Shown: positions 12,090 through 25,792 of the stretch, in pieces
Layout: each line of letters opens with the position of its first letter
How positions within the stretch are numbered: position 1 is the first letter of the stretch
Origin: Orbilia blumenaviensis
Lineage: Eukaryota; Ascomycota; Orbiliomycetes; Orbiliales; Orbiliaceae
Length of the DNA: 64,000 nucleotides
NCBI GenBank assembly: GCA_036872755.1
Contig: JAVHNS010000009.1
Span: 2,225,001 to 2,289,000, forward strand
Reading direction: 5' to 3'
Made by a program: the position numbers and the translations under genes
The notes under the pieces: model-generated
What the model was told of the DNA's origin: nothing
What the model saw: the letters and a program-made list of their open reading frames with translations, nothing else
Databases searched by the model: none

Positions 12090-15000
12090 AAATTTAAAAA
12101 ATAAAAATTTAATTTTAATAAATTATAATAATAAGGTTATTTTATTGTTTATAGTATTTTATTTTATATTTAAGTTATTTGTAAAGGATTTATTTTTATG
12201 TATGATTAAATTATAATATATTAATAAAAAAATTTAAATTTTTAAATAAGAAATTTATTATTAATTTATTATAATATATAATTAAAATTTATTTTTATAT
12301 AAATATAAATATGTAAAAATAAAAATTATTATGTTTTAATATGGATTTTAATTTAAAAATGTTTAATTATAATTTAATAGATAATAACTTTACAATAATA
12401 TTTAATTGGATAATTATAAAAATTAATTATTTAAATTAATAATTTTTTTTATATTAAATTAAATTATTATTATAATAATAATTAATAATAAAATAAAATT
12501 AATTTGTTTTATAATAATTTAAATTTAGTTTATGTTTTTTATTAATAAATAAATAATTTAATACTTACTAAATTTTATTTTAATATAATAAGAAAAATTA
12601 ATATTAAAAAATTAAAAAATAATATTATTATAAATATTTAGTTGTTATAAATTAGTTTTATATTATTAATATTTGTTTAAAATAAATATATTTATTGATT
12701 TTTAATTATATATAAATTAGTAATTAATAACATTTTTTTAAATAAATATAATTTATATTTTAAATTTTTAACTAATTTATTTATATATATATAAATTATT
12801 AAACTTGTAAAATTTAAATAATATTTTTAAATAATATAAATTAAATTTGAATTTATATTTTATTAAATATTAAATTATTTAATTATATATTAATAATATT
12901 TAAATTAAATTAATAATAAATTATTTTTATTTTTTGGATTATTATTTATTTTTTTTAAAGATTATTTATTAAAGTGTTATTTTTAATAATTAATATTAAA
13001 AATTTAATAAAATGTTCCTATATTTAGGTATATTATTTTATAAAAAAAAATATTTCCATATTATTTTTTTAATTATAATTAATATATATTAGGTTGTAAT
13101 TAAATTAAATCACAATAAAATCCCATAATCTAAAACAGGTTTAAAGATTAATTTTTAATATAAATTTTAATTTATCCCTATAATAATTTTTCTAGTATTT
13201 TTAGTTTTAAATTTTAAAAAATTAAAAAATTGATAGATCATATTTTTATGGTTTATATTTATATTGAAAATTAAAATCAAAAAAATTTTTATTTTTTTGT
13301 TTTATTAAAAATTTTTGTTTTTTATAAGTTTTTTTTGGAATATTTATATTATAATTTAATAAATATACCACCCCAATTAAATTCTTTACCTAATAATATT
13401 TTTATTTTAAATTAATTTACAAAAGATTTTAATATTAAAAATTAGGTAATAAAATCTAATTTTATTTTAATAAATAAATAAAAAAACAATATAAATAGAA
13501 GTATTTTATTAATGTTAAAGTTTTTTTTTATTTTATATTTTATATATTTTTTTATAATATTAAATTAAAATTAAATTTAATAAGGTTTTTTTTTTTTATT
13601 GTTTTTATTAAATTTATTTTTTTAATTATAATTTTATTAAATAATAGATAAAAATAATAAGAATTTTATTAATTTATTTATATACATTATTAATTAAATA
13701 ATAAAATATTTAATTATTTTAAAAAAATTATAATTATTTTTGTTGTTTATTTATGTTTGGTTGAATTTTTTTATTTTAATATTTAGAGTATTGGGTAGAA
13801 ATTATATTACATTAATATTATTTTTTAATTATTATAATATTATATTTTAATTAAATAATTAAATTTTTTTTATTTATATTAATTTTAAATTAATTATTAA
13901 ATATATGTTGGATGGTCAAAGCTTATTAAGGGTATCCTCCAAATAGTTCTATGAAATTTTAATTGTAAAATTAAAATTAAATTGGTTTGTTGGGATTTAT
14001 TTAAAATTTAATATATTTAATTCTTAAAATTAATTTTTTTTTTAAAATTATAAATCTATTTTATTAATTTTTTTTATTTATATTATTTTATTAATTAAAA
14101 GTTTTTTATTTTAGAAATTTATTATGATTATAAATACAATTTAACATAAAAATTATTTTTTCTTTTAAATTTTTAAAGATGGTTGGAAACATATTAAATT
14201 TAATAAAGGTATTGAATTTTGTTAGTTATTAAATTTTAATTTTAAATAAATTAATTTTAAAATAATGGATTATTAAAAAAAAAAAAGAATTTTTTTCAGG
14301 GTTTTTATTTATATTTCTAGATTTATTTGTGTTATTATATAAAATTTATATTTAAATATTGAAATATTAATTAGTTTTTTTTTTGATAGGTATTATAAAT
14401 ATAAATTTTAAAATAAAATTTTTTTATATTTTAGAATTAATTAATTTATATTTAATTATTATTTATATAAAATCTTTTTTTATTTTAGTTTTTAAAGTTT
14501 TTATTTAAATATTTGCTATTATTATTAAGATTTGTATTAGAAGTTATTCTACTTAAAATTATTTTTAAGGTTTTGTTATTAATTTTTACATTTATTTATT
14601 TGTTAAAATTTGATTTTTATTTTAATGGTGGAATATAGGTAATATGTTTAAGTATTATTTATTTTCAAAATTGATTTATTTGGTAAATAAATTATTATAT
14701 ATTTTTTAATGGATTTTGATTTTTATAGTTATTATTTTATTGTTTAAATGAATTAATATTTTTTGTGGTGTTTGATGAGTGTATATTTTGGTATTTTAAT
14801 TTTATGTTTGGTTTATTTTGTATTGTTAGTTTTATTTACCAAAAATGGTTTATTAGTAATGATATATTTAAATGTTTATGTTTAATTAAGTAATAAGGAT
14901 TTTTTATATATTTAAAATTTAAAAATAGGTTAAGATTGTTTTAATTTTAAAATTTTTAATTATTTGTTTTATTTTATAAAATTAAAAACATTACTATTAT

Positions 15001-15957
15001 TTTAAGGAAAATTTTGGTAAAAATTAGTTATTAGATGGTTTGATTAGTTTTTTGTTTTTATATTTAAATTTAATAATTAATTTATATATTAGAATTGCTG
15101 TGAGTTTTTATTAGAGTTTCTTTTAGCTTCATCTTATTCAAATATAATTTATTATTTTTTAAATTTTAATAATTATATTTTTATTTAAATTTATTTGAGA
15201 ATATTAGGATTGGTTAATAATGTATTTAAAAATTTTTATTTTTGTTTATTTTTATTTTATTTATAAATTTGATATTTAAAAATTTGCATAAATATTAGAC
15301 TTTTTGGTTTGTGTTTTAAGATAAATTGTTTACAATTATTAAGTTAGTATTTTAAATAAATTATAAATTTTAGTTGGGATTAATAGTATAATATAATAAA
15401 TTATAATATTTATTAAAATAAATTATATTTTTGTTGTTTTTATTTTACTATTCCAACTAATATTAATCCGCCAACAACAAAATGTATTAATTAGAAAGAA
15501 AATTAATTAATTAAAAATAAGTTTAATTATAAACACTTTTTTTTTAATAATTTTATATATTATTTAATTTTTTTTTTAAAATATTTTTTATTTTTTAATT
15601 ATTTTATTTATATATTATTAATTTTTTATTAATATTTAATTTTAAATAAAATTTACCATTTATTTTAAATTGTATTTTCAAATAATTTGATTTTTTAAAA
15701 AAGTTTTATATAAAAACAAACCTACAACCATATATAAAATTTTTATTTTTTATAATATTTTGTTTTAAAAAATTTAAATTTAGGTTGTATTGAAATATTC
15801 TTTTTAAATTATAATTTAAAAATTAAAAATTTTAAATTTTAAATTTAAATTATTATTATTTTATTTATTATTATTAAAATAATTTTTATTAGTTTTTTTT
15901 TTTTTATTTATTAATATATTTAAATTTAATAAATATTTTTATTTAATTTAAGATTAA
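12090..15957 (-). pseudogene. 28S rRNA (RIP-mutated), unit 2
   Basis: Collinear with the 28S of unit 1 over its full length, ending in the decayed CCTGATC(A)GATCAA-type 5' end at 15957. Unlike unit 1, the 3' 300 bp here are also mutated. From about 14500 to 15120 the plus strand has almost no C but keeps G, the opposite of the same segment in units 1 and 3. It contains the position-2449 intron. Non-functional. Confidence 0.92.
12657..13173 (-). other. Probable group I intron in 28S near position 2449 (unit 2)
   Basis: 517 bp between the decayed exon halves (ATTAGTT up to 12656 and ATCCC from 13174), matching the unit 1 intron position. Its terminal G is now A (T at 12657 on the plus strand). 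Confidence 0.7.
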
Positions 15958-16125
15958 ATTTTAAAAAAAAATAAATTTTATTTAAATTATATTATTTAAC
16001 TTTATTTTAATAAATAATTATTTATTATATTTTAATTAAAATAAAGTAATTAATAGAGTTTATAATTTTAAAACTAATATAATATAATTTATTTTAATTT
16101 AAAATTAATAATAATTAAGGAATTG
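15958..16125 (-). other. ITS2 (RIP-mutated), unit 2
   Basis: 168 bp, the same length as in unit 1, between 28S and 5.8S relics. Confidence 0.82.
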
Positions 16126-16283
16126 TAATAATACTTAAATAAATATATTTAAAAGAATATTAATAAATATAATATATATTTAAAAATTTGATAATTTATT
16201 AAATTTTACAATTTATATTAACTATTATATTTTATTATATTTTTTATTAATGTGGGAATTAAAAAATTTGTTATTAAAAATTT
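16126..16283 (-). pseudogene. 5.8S rRNA (RIP-mutated), unit 2
   Basis: 158-bp relic collinear with the unit 1 5.8S. Both ends were located by alignment (TAATAATAC.. at the 3' end, ..TTATTAAAAATTT at the 5' end). Transitions only. Confidence 0.9.
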
Positions 16284-16482
16284 TAATTTTTATTTAAAAA
16301 TTTAGTTATTAGATAATATTTGATAATAAATTTTTGATTGGGTGTTAGTGGTAAGTTAATAGGTTTAGGTTAGGGAGTTTAATTGTTGAAGTAAAAAATT
16401 TTTTGGTTTATAAAGGGTTGATTAGTTGATAGTTTAAATAGGTTATTAGTAAATTGTTTATAATAATTTTTTGTTGTATTAG
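16284..16482 (-). other. ITS1 (RIP-mutated), unit 2
   Basis: 199 bp between the 5.8S and 18S relics. The stretch 16330-16480 keeps G and has almost no C on the plus strand. Confidence 0.8.
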
Positions 16483-18695
16483 TAATGATTTTTTTATAAG
16501 TTTATTTATAGAATGATTTTGATTTTTTTATATTTTTGTATAGAACCCAACTATATTTTAAACTGGATGTTTTGAATATTTAATCTATTTTTATTTAATT
16601 TATAAATTTATTTTATGGTATTAATTGTGTGTTGTGTTTTAAGGTTTTAATTATAAATTGTTTATACTATCAACTAAAAAAATTAATATTATTTTAATTT
16701 ATTGTTATTGTATTTTATATTGTTAATATGGATTTTAATTTATTTTTGTAAATTAGTTGGTAGAATATAGGTTTTAAAATATTTTTATAATTTGAAAGTG
16801 TTGTTGGTTAGTATAAATTGATTTATATTTAAATATTAATTTTTTGTTTATAGTTGTGGTGTAATTATTTATTATTGGATTATATAAATTTTTTATAAAT
16901 ATTATTTTATAAAAAGAATTTATTTTAAATTTTATTATGATTTTTATTTTTTTTAAATAATTAAATTTAATTAATTTTTTAATTTTAAATAGTTGTTATT
17001 AATTTTTTGAAGTTAATTTAAAAATTTTATTAAGTTATTTAATTAATAATAATAATAAGTAATATATATAAAAAATAAAAATATAATTAATATAAATTAA
17101 TAATTTATATTTATTAGATATTTTTTATTAAAAAATAATAATTGTAATGTTTTATTTTTAATATAATAAAATTTAATAAAATTATTTAAATTTCTTAATT
17201 AAAAATTATATTTATTAATTTTATCAATGTAATATATATATGGTTTAAAATATTTAAAAGTATTATAAACTTATTATTACTTTAAATTTTCATTAACTTA
17301 AAGTTAATAATCCCTTTAAGAAACTGATGACTAATAAAAACTAATTAGGCTATTTAACAGGTTAAAATCTTATTTATTATTGTAATTAAGTAGATAAATC
17401 ATTTTATTAATTAAGAATGATTATATATTACTATTTATATAATCAAGAAAAAGTTTTTAATTTATTAATTTTTAATATGTTTGGATTTAATGAGTTTTTT
17501 TATGTTAAATTAAATTAAGTTGTAAATTTTATATTTAATAGTATTTTTTTGTCAATTTTTTTAAGTTTTAATTTTATAATTATATTTTTTTTAGAATTTA
17601 AAAATTTTGATTTTTTGTAAAATATTAAATAAGTTATAAATTAAACATTATTTAATTTTTAATCAATATAGTTTATAATTAAGATTATAATAATATTTAA
17701 TTATTTTTGATTTTTTAATTTTTGTTTATTAATTAATGAAAATATTTTTAATAAATATTTTTATAGTAGTTAATTTTTAATAAATTTAAGAATTTTACCT
17801 CTGATAATTGAATATTAATGTTTTTAATTATTTTTATTAATTATTATAGTAATTTTAAAAATTAATAAAATAAAATTATTATTTTATTTTATTATTTTAT
17901 GTTAATGTATTTAAGTAAAAATTTGTTTTGAATATTTTAATTTTTTTAAAGTAAAAGTTCTGGATTCTTAGTATATTTAGTAAAGGGTATGAAATTAGCT
18001 AGAAGGAAAGATCTGGTTGTATTAGTGTATGTGGTTAGGTGGATTGAGTAGTTAAATTTAAGGTTTAATTATGAGCTTTTTAATTACAACAATTTTAATA
18101 TATGTTATTGGAGTTGGAATTATTGTGGTTGCTGGTATTAAATTTATTTTTTAATTGTTTTTTGTTAAAAAATTTAAATTGTATTTATTTTAATTATAAA
18201 ATCTAAAAAAGTTTTGTATTAGTATTTATTATTATTATTTTCCCAAATTAAAATTAAATAATTTATGCATTTATTGTTTTTCTTAAATATGGTAGTTGTT
18301 TTTTAGGTTTTTTTTCCAAAATTAAATTTTAATTCCCTGTTACTTGTTAAAACTATGGTAGGTTATTATTTTACTATTGAAAGTTGATAGGGTAAAAATT
18401 TAAATAAATTATTATTGGTGTAAGATTATATGATTTGTTAAATTATTATGAATTATTAAGGAGTTTGAGGGTATTGGTTTTTTATTTAATAAATATATTT
18501 TTTTTAAAAATTAAAATTTTTAATATATATTAGTTTTAGAATTATTATGGTTATTTAAGTAGTAAGGTATTATTAAATAAATAATAATTGATTTAATAAG
18601 TTATTTGCAGTTTTATTGTATAGTTGTTTATATTTAAATATGTATAATTTAATTTTTAAGATAAGTATATGATTATTAACAAAATCAATTAGGTA
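16483..18695 (-). pseudogene. 18S rRNA (RIP-mutated), unit 2
   Basis: Exactly the same 2213-bp span as unit 1, from the decayed TAATGATCC end at 16483 to the decayed TACCTGG start at 18695. It holds the 415-bp intron. G is retained and C lost on the plus strand over 16780-17150; mixed elsewhere. The constant length shows that decay has been almost entirely by substitution, without indels. Confidence 0.93.
16514..16928 (-). other. Probable group I intron in 18S near position 1512 (unit 2)
   Basis: 415 bp at the same site as in unit 1, flanked by the decayed CTACGGAA and ACCTTGTTAC exon borders. Confidence 0.72.
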
Positions 18696-19983
18696 ATTAT
18701 GGTTTTAAGTATTTAAATGGTTGGGTAGTTGAAACCACTTCCTTAGTTGGGAGAGTTTGTTTACTAAGTTTGGAATTTGTGAGGGTTTTAAGTTGGATAG
18801 TTTATTTTATAAATTGTTGAGTTAATGTAAAGTGTATTAGTTTTGGGTTATTTGATAAATAGGATTTAATTAGTTTCCAATCAAATCCCATTTTAAAAAT
18901 GATATTTTATTATCTTATTTAAATTCTTTTAATATAGTTTTTATATAATAATAATATAGATTGATTAAAATATTCAAATTAAATTATACATAATTAATTT
19001 TAAAAAAATATGATTTAATATTAAATTATATTAGTAATTAAAATAGTTATAATAAATATTAACATTAATCTTATTTTAATTAATTAATAAATTAGAATTA
19101 TAGTTATTAATTAATAATTTATATTTTTTAAATTAATATTAATTGTTTTAATATAATTGGTTTTTATAAAATTCCAACTAGGTTAAGATAATTTAGCTGG
19201 TGTTTTATTAGAGAGTCATAAATTGTTGAATTTTGATATTTAGCATTACTAAGCGTCAAAACCAACCTATAGACTATCAAATTAATATTAATTTTACAGT
19301 GTTATAAAAATATTATCAACTACCTAATCCCAAACCAATAATAATACATAATACTACCACTAAAGTTGAAATAAATTAAAAAAATTAAACTAAATAATAA
19401 CTAACAATTAAATATTAGTCAAAAATTTTTTATATTTTGTTTTTTTTTTTTTTATAGATTTTGTGATTTGGTTTATTATTAAAAGTATAAAATATAATAT
19501 ATTTATTGAATTTGTTACTTAAATTACACTATTTTTATTAGTGTAATAAGTAAATATAATTGTGATAAATTTTATATTATTTAAATAAGTTAACTTAAAA
19601 AAAATTATTAAATTAAATTAAAAAAATAATTTATTTTTAATATAATTTAAATAAATATTAAAATATTATGAAAAATAATTAAAAATAAAAATTTTAATTG
19701 TAAATTGTTGATGAGATAATTGATATTATAAAAAAAAAATATTAAAAAAAAAAATTAAAAAAATAAAAAAAAATTAAAAAATAAAAATAAATTAAATAAT
19801 AAATAAAATTAAATAAAATTAAAAAATTATAAATAAAAATATATTAATAATTAAAAATTTTTATATAAAAAATATATTTTGATGATATAACAAAAAATAT
19901 AATTATAAATAATTTAAATTTAATTTTATATTATAAAATAATTATAATAATTTACTAAATAAATTTATTATATAAACTATAAA

Positions 19984-20024
<41 letters not shown>

Positions 20025-21399
20025 AAAAATTACATATAAAATAAATATTTATTTTATATTTATTTAATAAAAATTTAAAAAAAATTAAAAAAAAAAAAAA
20101 AAATTAAAAAAAAAATTTATATTATTATAATTATATATAAATTATTTATTTATTTTATATATAATAAATAAAAAAAAAATTAAAAAAAATAAAAAAAAAT
20201 AAAAAAAAAAATTTAATAAATAATTATATATAAAATAACTAATTACTTTACATATATTTAAAAAAAATTTATAATTAATTATATATAAAATAAATACTTA
20301 CCCTACATATATTTATTTAAAAAAAAATCTTATGATTAATTATATATAAGATAAATACTTACTTTACATATGCTTATTTGGGAAAATTTATGGTTGGTTA
20401 TATGTAGGGTAGGGATTTATTTTGTATGTGTTTAAAAAGTTTATTGTTGATTATATAAAAGATAAATACCTATTCTACATATACTTACTTAGAAAAGTTT
20501 ATTATTAATTATATAAAAAATAAATACTTACCCTATATATAATTGAAAGAATTAATTCTGTATATATTTAAAAAAAGTTTATTATTAACCAAATAAAAAA
20601 TAAATATTTACTTTGTATATGTTTACTTAAGAAAGAATTTATTATTAATTATATATAAAATAAATATTTATTTTATATATATTTATTTAGGGAAAAATTT
20701 ATTATTAATTATATAAAAAATAAATATTTACCCTAAACATACTTACTTAAAGAAAAATTTATTATTAACTATATATAAGATAAATATTTACCCTTTATAT
20801 AATTAATTATAATAAACTTTTTTTTTAAAAATAAATAATTAAATTAAAAATTTTTTTCTACCTTAATCATATATAGGATAATTTTAAACTTAATTTAACC
20901 AAATATTTAATTAAATATTTAACTTAGTTTAATTTAATTATAATTTAATATTTATTCAAATTTAACTAAAAATAATTTAATCTGGTTAAATATTACTATT
21001 ATTAAATAGTTACTAAAGATTATGTATAAAGTAAATATTTATTTTTTATTTATTTGTTTTTAATAATTTTTTAAATTATAATAATTTTAATGTGATTATA
21101 TTTGCTGTTTGTGGGTTATGATCTAATTTTTTTAAAATTAGATTTTATATGGTTAAATTTATTTTAAAAATTTTAAAATAAATTTTATAATTAAAAAATT
21201 TAAAAAATTTTGTTTATATATTTTAAAATTAAAATTAAGTTTTATTTTATATTTAAATAAATAAATTAATTATTATTTATTTAATAATTAATTAGTTGTT
21301 AAAAGGAAATAATTTAGGTTTTTATAAGTTTTTTTTTTAATTAATATAATTTTACATATTAATTAAATTGTAAATTAAAAAAAAAAAGTTTTTTAAAAT
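18696..21399. other. Intergenic and external spacers (RIP-mutated), unit 2 to 3
   Basis: Collinear with the intact spacer 128-2809. Poly(A) at 19987-20022; palindromic repeats at about 20035-20800, more heavily mutated than in the previous spacer. No gene is seen. Confidence 0.9.
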
Positions 21400-24300
21400 A
21401 AATTTAAAAAGTAAAAATTTAATTTTAATAAATTATAATAATAAAATTATTTTATTGTTTATAATATTTTGTTTTATATTTAAATTATTTATAAAAAATT
21501 TATTTTTATATATAATTAAATTGTAATATATTAATAAAAAAATTTAAATTTTTAAATAAAAAATTTATTATTAATTTATTATAATATATAATTAAAATTT
21601 ATTTTTATATAAATATAAATATATAAAAATAAAAATTATTATATTTTAATATAAATTTTGATTTAAAAATATTTAATTATAATTTAATAGATAATAATTT
21701 TATAGTAATGTTTGGTTAAATAATTATAAAAATTAATTATTTAAATTAATAATTTTTTTTATATTAAATTAAATTATTATTATAATAATGGTTAATAATA
21801 AAATAAAATTAATTTGTTTTATAATAATTTAAATTTAATTTATGTTTTTTATTAATAAGTAAATAATTTAATATTTATTGAATTTTATTTTAATATAATA
21901 GGAAAAATTGATATTAAAAAATTAAAAAGTAATGTTGTTATAAATATTTAGTTGTTATAAATTAGTTTTGTATTATTAGTATTTGTTTAAAATAGATATA
22001 TTTATTGGTTTTTAATTATATATAAGTTAATAATTAATAATATTTTTTTAAATAAATATAATTTGTATTTTAAATTTTTAATTAATTTATTTATATATAT
22101 ATAAATTATTAAATTTATAAGATTTAAATAATATTTTTAAATAATATAAACTAAATTTAAACCCATATTTTATTAAATATTAAATTGTTTAATTGTGTAT
22201 TAATAATATTTAAGTTAAATTAGTAATAAATTATTTTTATTTTTTAAATTATTATTTATTTTTTTTGAAGATTACTTACTAAAATATTATTTTTAATAAT
22301 TAATATTAAAAATTTAATAAAATATTTTTATATTTAGGTATGTTATTTTATAAAAAAAAACATTTTTATATTATTTTTTTAATTATAATTAATATATATT
22401 AAGTTGTAATTAGATTAAATTATAATAAGATTTTATAATTTAAAATAAATTTAGAGATTAATTTTTAATATAAATTTTAATTTATTTTTATAATAATTTT
22501 TTTGGTATTTTTAATTTTAAATTTTAAAAAACTAAAAAATTGATAAATTATATTTTTATGGTTTATATTCATATTGAAAATTAAAATTAAAAAAATTTTT
22601 ATTTTTTTATTTTATTAAAGATTTTTATTTTCCATAAATCCTCCTTAAAACACTTGTGTTATGGTTTAATAAATATATTATTTTAATTAAATTTCCTATT
22701 TGATAATATCTTTATTTTGGATTAGTTTATGAAAGATTTTAATATTAGAAGTTAGATAATAAAACCCAGTTTTGTTTTAATAAATAAATAAAGAAATAAT
22801 ATAAGTAAAAATATTTTATTAATATTAAAGTTTTTTTTTATTTTATATTTTATATATTTTTTTATAATATTAAATTAAAATTAAATTTAATAGAATTTTT
22901 TTTTTTTATTATTTTTATTAAATTCATTTTTTTAGTTATGATTTTGCTAAATAGTAGATAAAGATAATAAAAATTTTATTAATTTATTTATACATATTAT
23001 TAATTAAATAATAAGATATTTAATTATTTTAAAAAAATTATAATTATTTTTACTATTTACCCACACTTAATTGAATTTTTTTATTTTGATATTTAAAACA
23101 TTAAATAAAAATTATATTATATTAATATTATTTTCTAATTATTATAATATTATATTTTAATTAAATAATTAAATTCCCCTTATTTATATTAATTTTAAAT
23201 TAATTATTAAACACATATTAAATAGCTAAAATTTATTAAAAACATTTTTTAAATAATTTTATGAAATCCCAATTATAAAATTAAAATTAAACTAATCCAT
23301 TAGAATTTATTTAAGATTTAACATATTTAATTTTTAAAACCAATTTTTTTTCTAAAATTATGGATTTATTTTGTTAATTTTTTTTATCTATATTGTTTTA
23401 TTAATTAGAGGTTTTTTATTTTGGAGATTTATTGCAGTTATAAGTATGATTTAATGTAAAAATTATTTTTTTTTTTGGATTTTTAAGGATGGTTGGAAAT
23501 ATATTAAACCTAATAAAAGTATTAAATTCTGCCAGTTATTAAACCCTAACTCCAAATAAATTGATTTTAAAATGATAAATTGTTAAAAAGAAAAAAAAAT
23601 TTTTTTTAGGGTTTTTACCTATATTTCCAAATTTATTTACATTACCATATAAAATTTATATCCAAATATTGAAATATTAATTAATTTTTTTTTTAGTGAA
23701 TATCATAAATGTAAATTTTAAAATAAAATTTTTTTATATTTTAAAATTAATTAATTTATATCTAATTATTATTTATATAAAATTTTTTTTTATTTTAATT
23801 TTTAAAGTTTTTATTTAAATATTTATTATTATTATTAAAATTTATATTAAAAATTATTTTATTTAAAATTATTTTTAAAGTTTTATTATTAACTTTTATA
23901 TCTGTTTATTTGTTAAGGTTTAGTTTTTATTTTAATAGTAAAATATAAATAACACGTTTAAATATTATTTATTTTTAAAACTAATTTATTTAACAAATAA
24001 ATTGTTATATATTTTTTAATAAATTCCGATTTTTATAACTACCATTTTGCTATTTAAATAAATCAACACCTTTTATAATATTTAATAAACATATATTTTA
24101 ATATTTTAACCCCACATTTAATTTATTCCACATCACCAATTTTATTTATTAAAAATAATCTACTAATAATAATATATTTAAATATTTACATTTAATTAAA
24201 TAATAAGAATTTTTTACATATTTAAAATTTAAAAATAAATTAAAATTATTTTAATTTTAAGACTTTTAATCATTCATTTTATTTTATAAAATTAAAAACA

Positions 24301-25267
24301 TTACTACTATCTTAAGAAAAACTTCAATAAAAACTAATTATTAAATAATTTAATTAGTTTTTTATCCCTATACCTAAATTTAACAATCAATTTGTATATT
24401 AAAACCATTATAAATTTTTATTAAAATTTTTTTTAATTTTATTTTATTTAAATATAATTTATTATTTTTTAAATTTTAACAATTATGTTTTTATTTAAAT
24501 TTATTTAAGAATATTAAAATTGGTTAATAATATATTTAAAAACTTTTATTTTTGTTTATTTTTATTTTGTTTATGGGTTTAATATTTAAAGATTTATATA
24601 AATATTAAATTTTTTAATTTATATTTTAAAATAAATTGTTTATAATTATTAAATTAGTATCTTAAATAAATTATAAATTTTAATTAAAATTAATAATATG
24701 ATATAATAAATTATAATATTTATTAAAGTAAATTATATTTTTATTATCTTTATTTTATTATTTTAATTGATATTAATTTATTAATAATAAAATATATTAA
24801 TTAAAAAGAAAATTGATCAACTAAAAATAAATCTAATTATAAACACTTTTTTTTTAATAATTTTATATATTGTTTAACTCTCTTTTCAAAATATTTTTTA
24901 TTTTTTAATTATTTTATTTATATATTATTAATTTTTTGTTAATATTTAATTTTAAATAAAATTTATTATTTATTTTAAATTATATTTTTAAATAATTTAA
25001 TTTTTTAAAAAAATTTTATATAAAAATAAATTTATAATTATGTATAAAATTCTTACCTTTTATAATATTCTATTTTAAGAAATTTAAACCTAAATTATAT
25101 TAAAATATTTTTTTTAAATTATAATTCAAAAACTAAAAATTTTAAATTTTAAATTTAAATTATTATTATTTTATTTATTATTATTAAAGCAATTTTTATT
25201 AATTTTTTTTCTTTTATTTATTAATATATTTAAATTTAATAAATATTTTTATTTAATTTAAAATCAA
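21400..25267 (-). pseudogene. 28S rRNA (RIP-mutated), unit 3
   Basis: Collinear with units 1 and 2, ending in the decayed 5' border AAATCAA at 25267. Segment 24000-24180 keeps C and has lost G, the opposite bias to the homologous 14700-14880 of unit 2. Contains the position-2449 intron. Non-functional. Confidence 0.92.
21967..22483 (-). other. Probable group I intron in 28S near position 2449 (unit 3)
   Basis: 517 bp at the same exon junction as in units 1 and 2, heavily mutated. Confidence 0.7.
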
Positions 25268-25435
25268 ATTTTAAAAAAAAGTAGGTTTTATTTAGACTAT
25301 ACCATTCAACTTTATTTTAATAAATAATTATTTATTATGTTTTAATTAAAATAAAGCAATTAATAGAATTTATAATTTTAAAATTAATATAATATAACCC
25401 ATTCCAATTTAAAATTAATAATAGTTAAAAAATTA
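25268..25435 (-). other. ITS2 (RIP-mutated), unit 3
   Basis: 168 bp between the 28S and 5.8S relics, identical in length to the other units. Confidence 0.82.
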
Positions 25436-25593
25436 TAATAATATTTAAATAAATATATTTAAAAAAATATTAATAAATGTAATATATATTTAAAAATTTA
25501 ATAATTTATTAAATTTTATAATTTATATTAACTATTATATTTCATTATATTTTTTATTAATATAAAAATTAAAAAATTTATTATTAAAAATTT
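25436..25593 (-). pseudogene. 5.8S rRNA (RIP-mutated), unit 3
   Basis: 158-bp relic collinear with the other two 5.8S copies. Transitions only. Confidence 0.9.
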
Positions 25594-25792
25594 TAATTTT
25601 TATTCAAAAATTTAATTATTAAATAATGTTTAATAATAAATTTTTAATTGGGTACTAACAGCAAATTAATAGACCTAAATTAAAAAATTTAACTATTAAA
25701 GTAAAAAGTTTTTTGGTTTATAAAAAATTAATTAGTTAGTAGTTTAGATAAACTACTAATAAGTTATTTATAGTAATTTTTTGTTATATTGG
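25594..25792 (-). other. ITS1 (RIP-mutated), unit 3
   Basis: 199 bp between 5.8S and 18S relics. Confidence 0.8.
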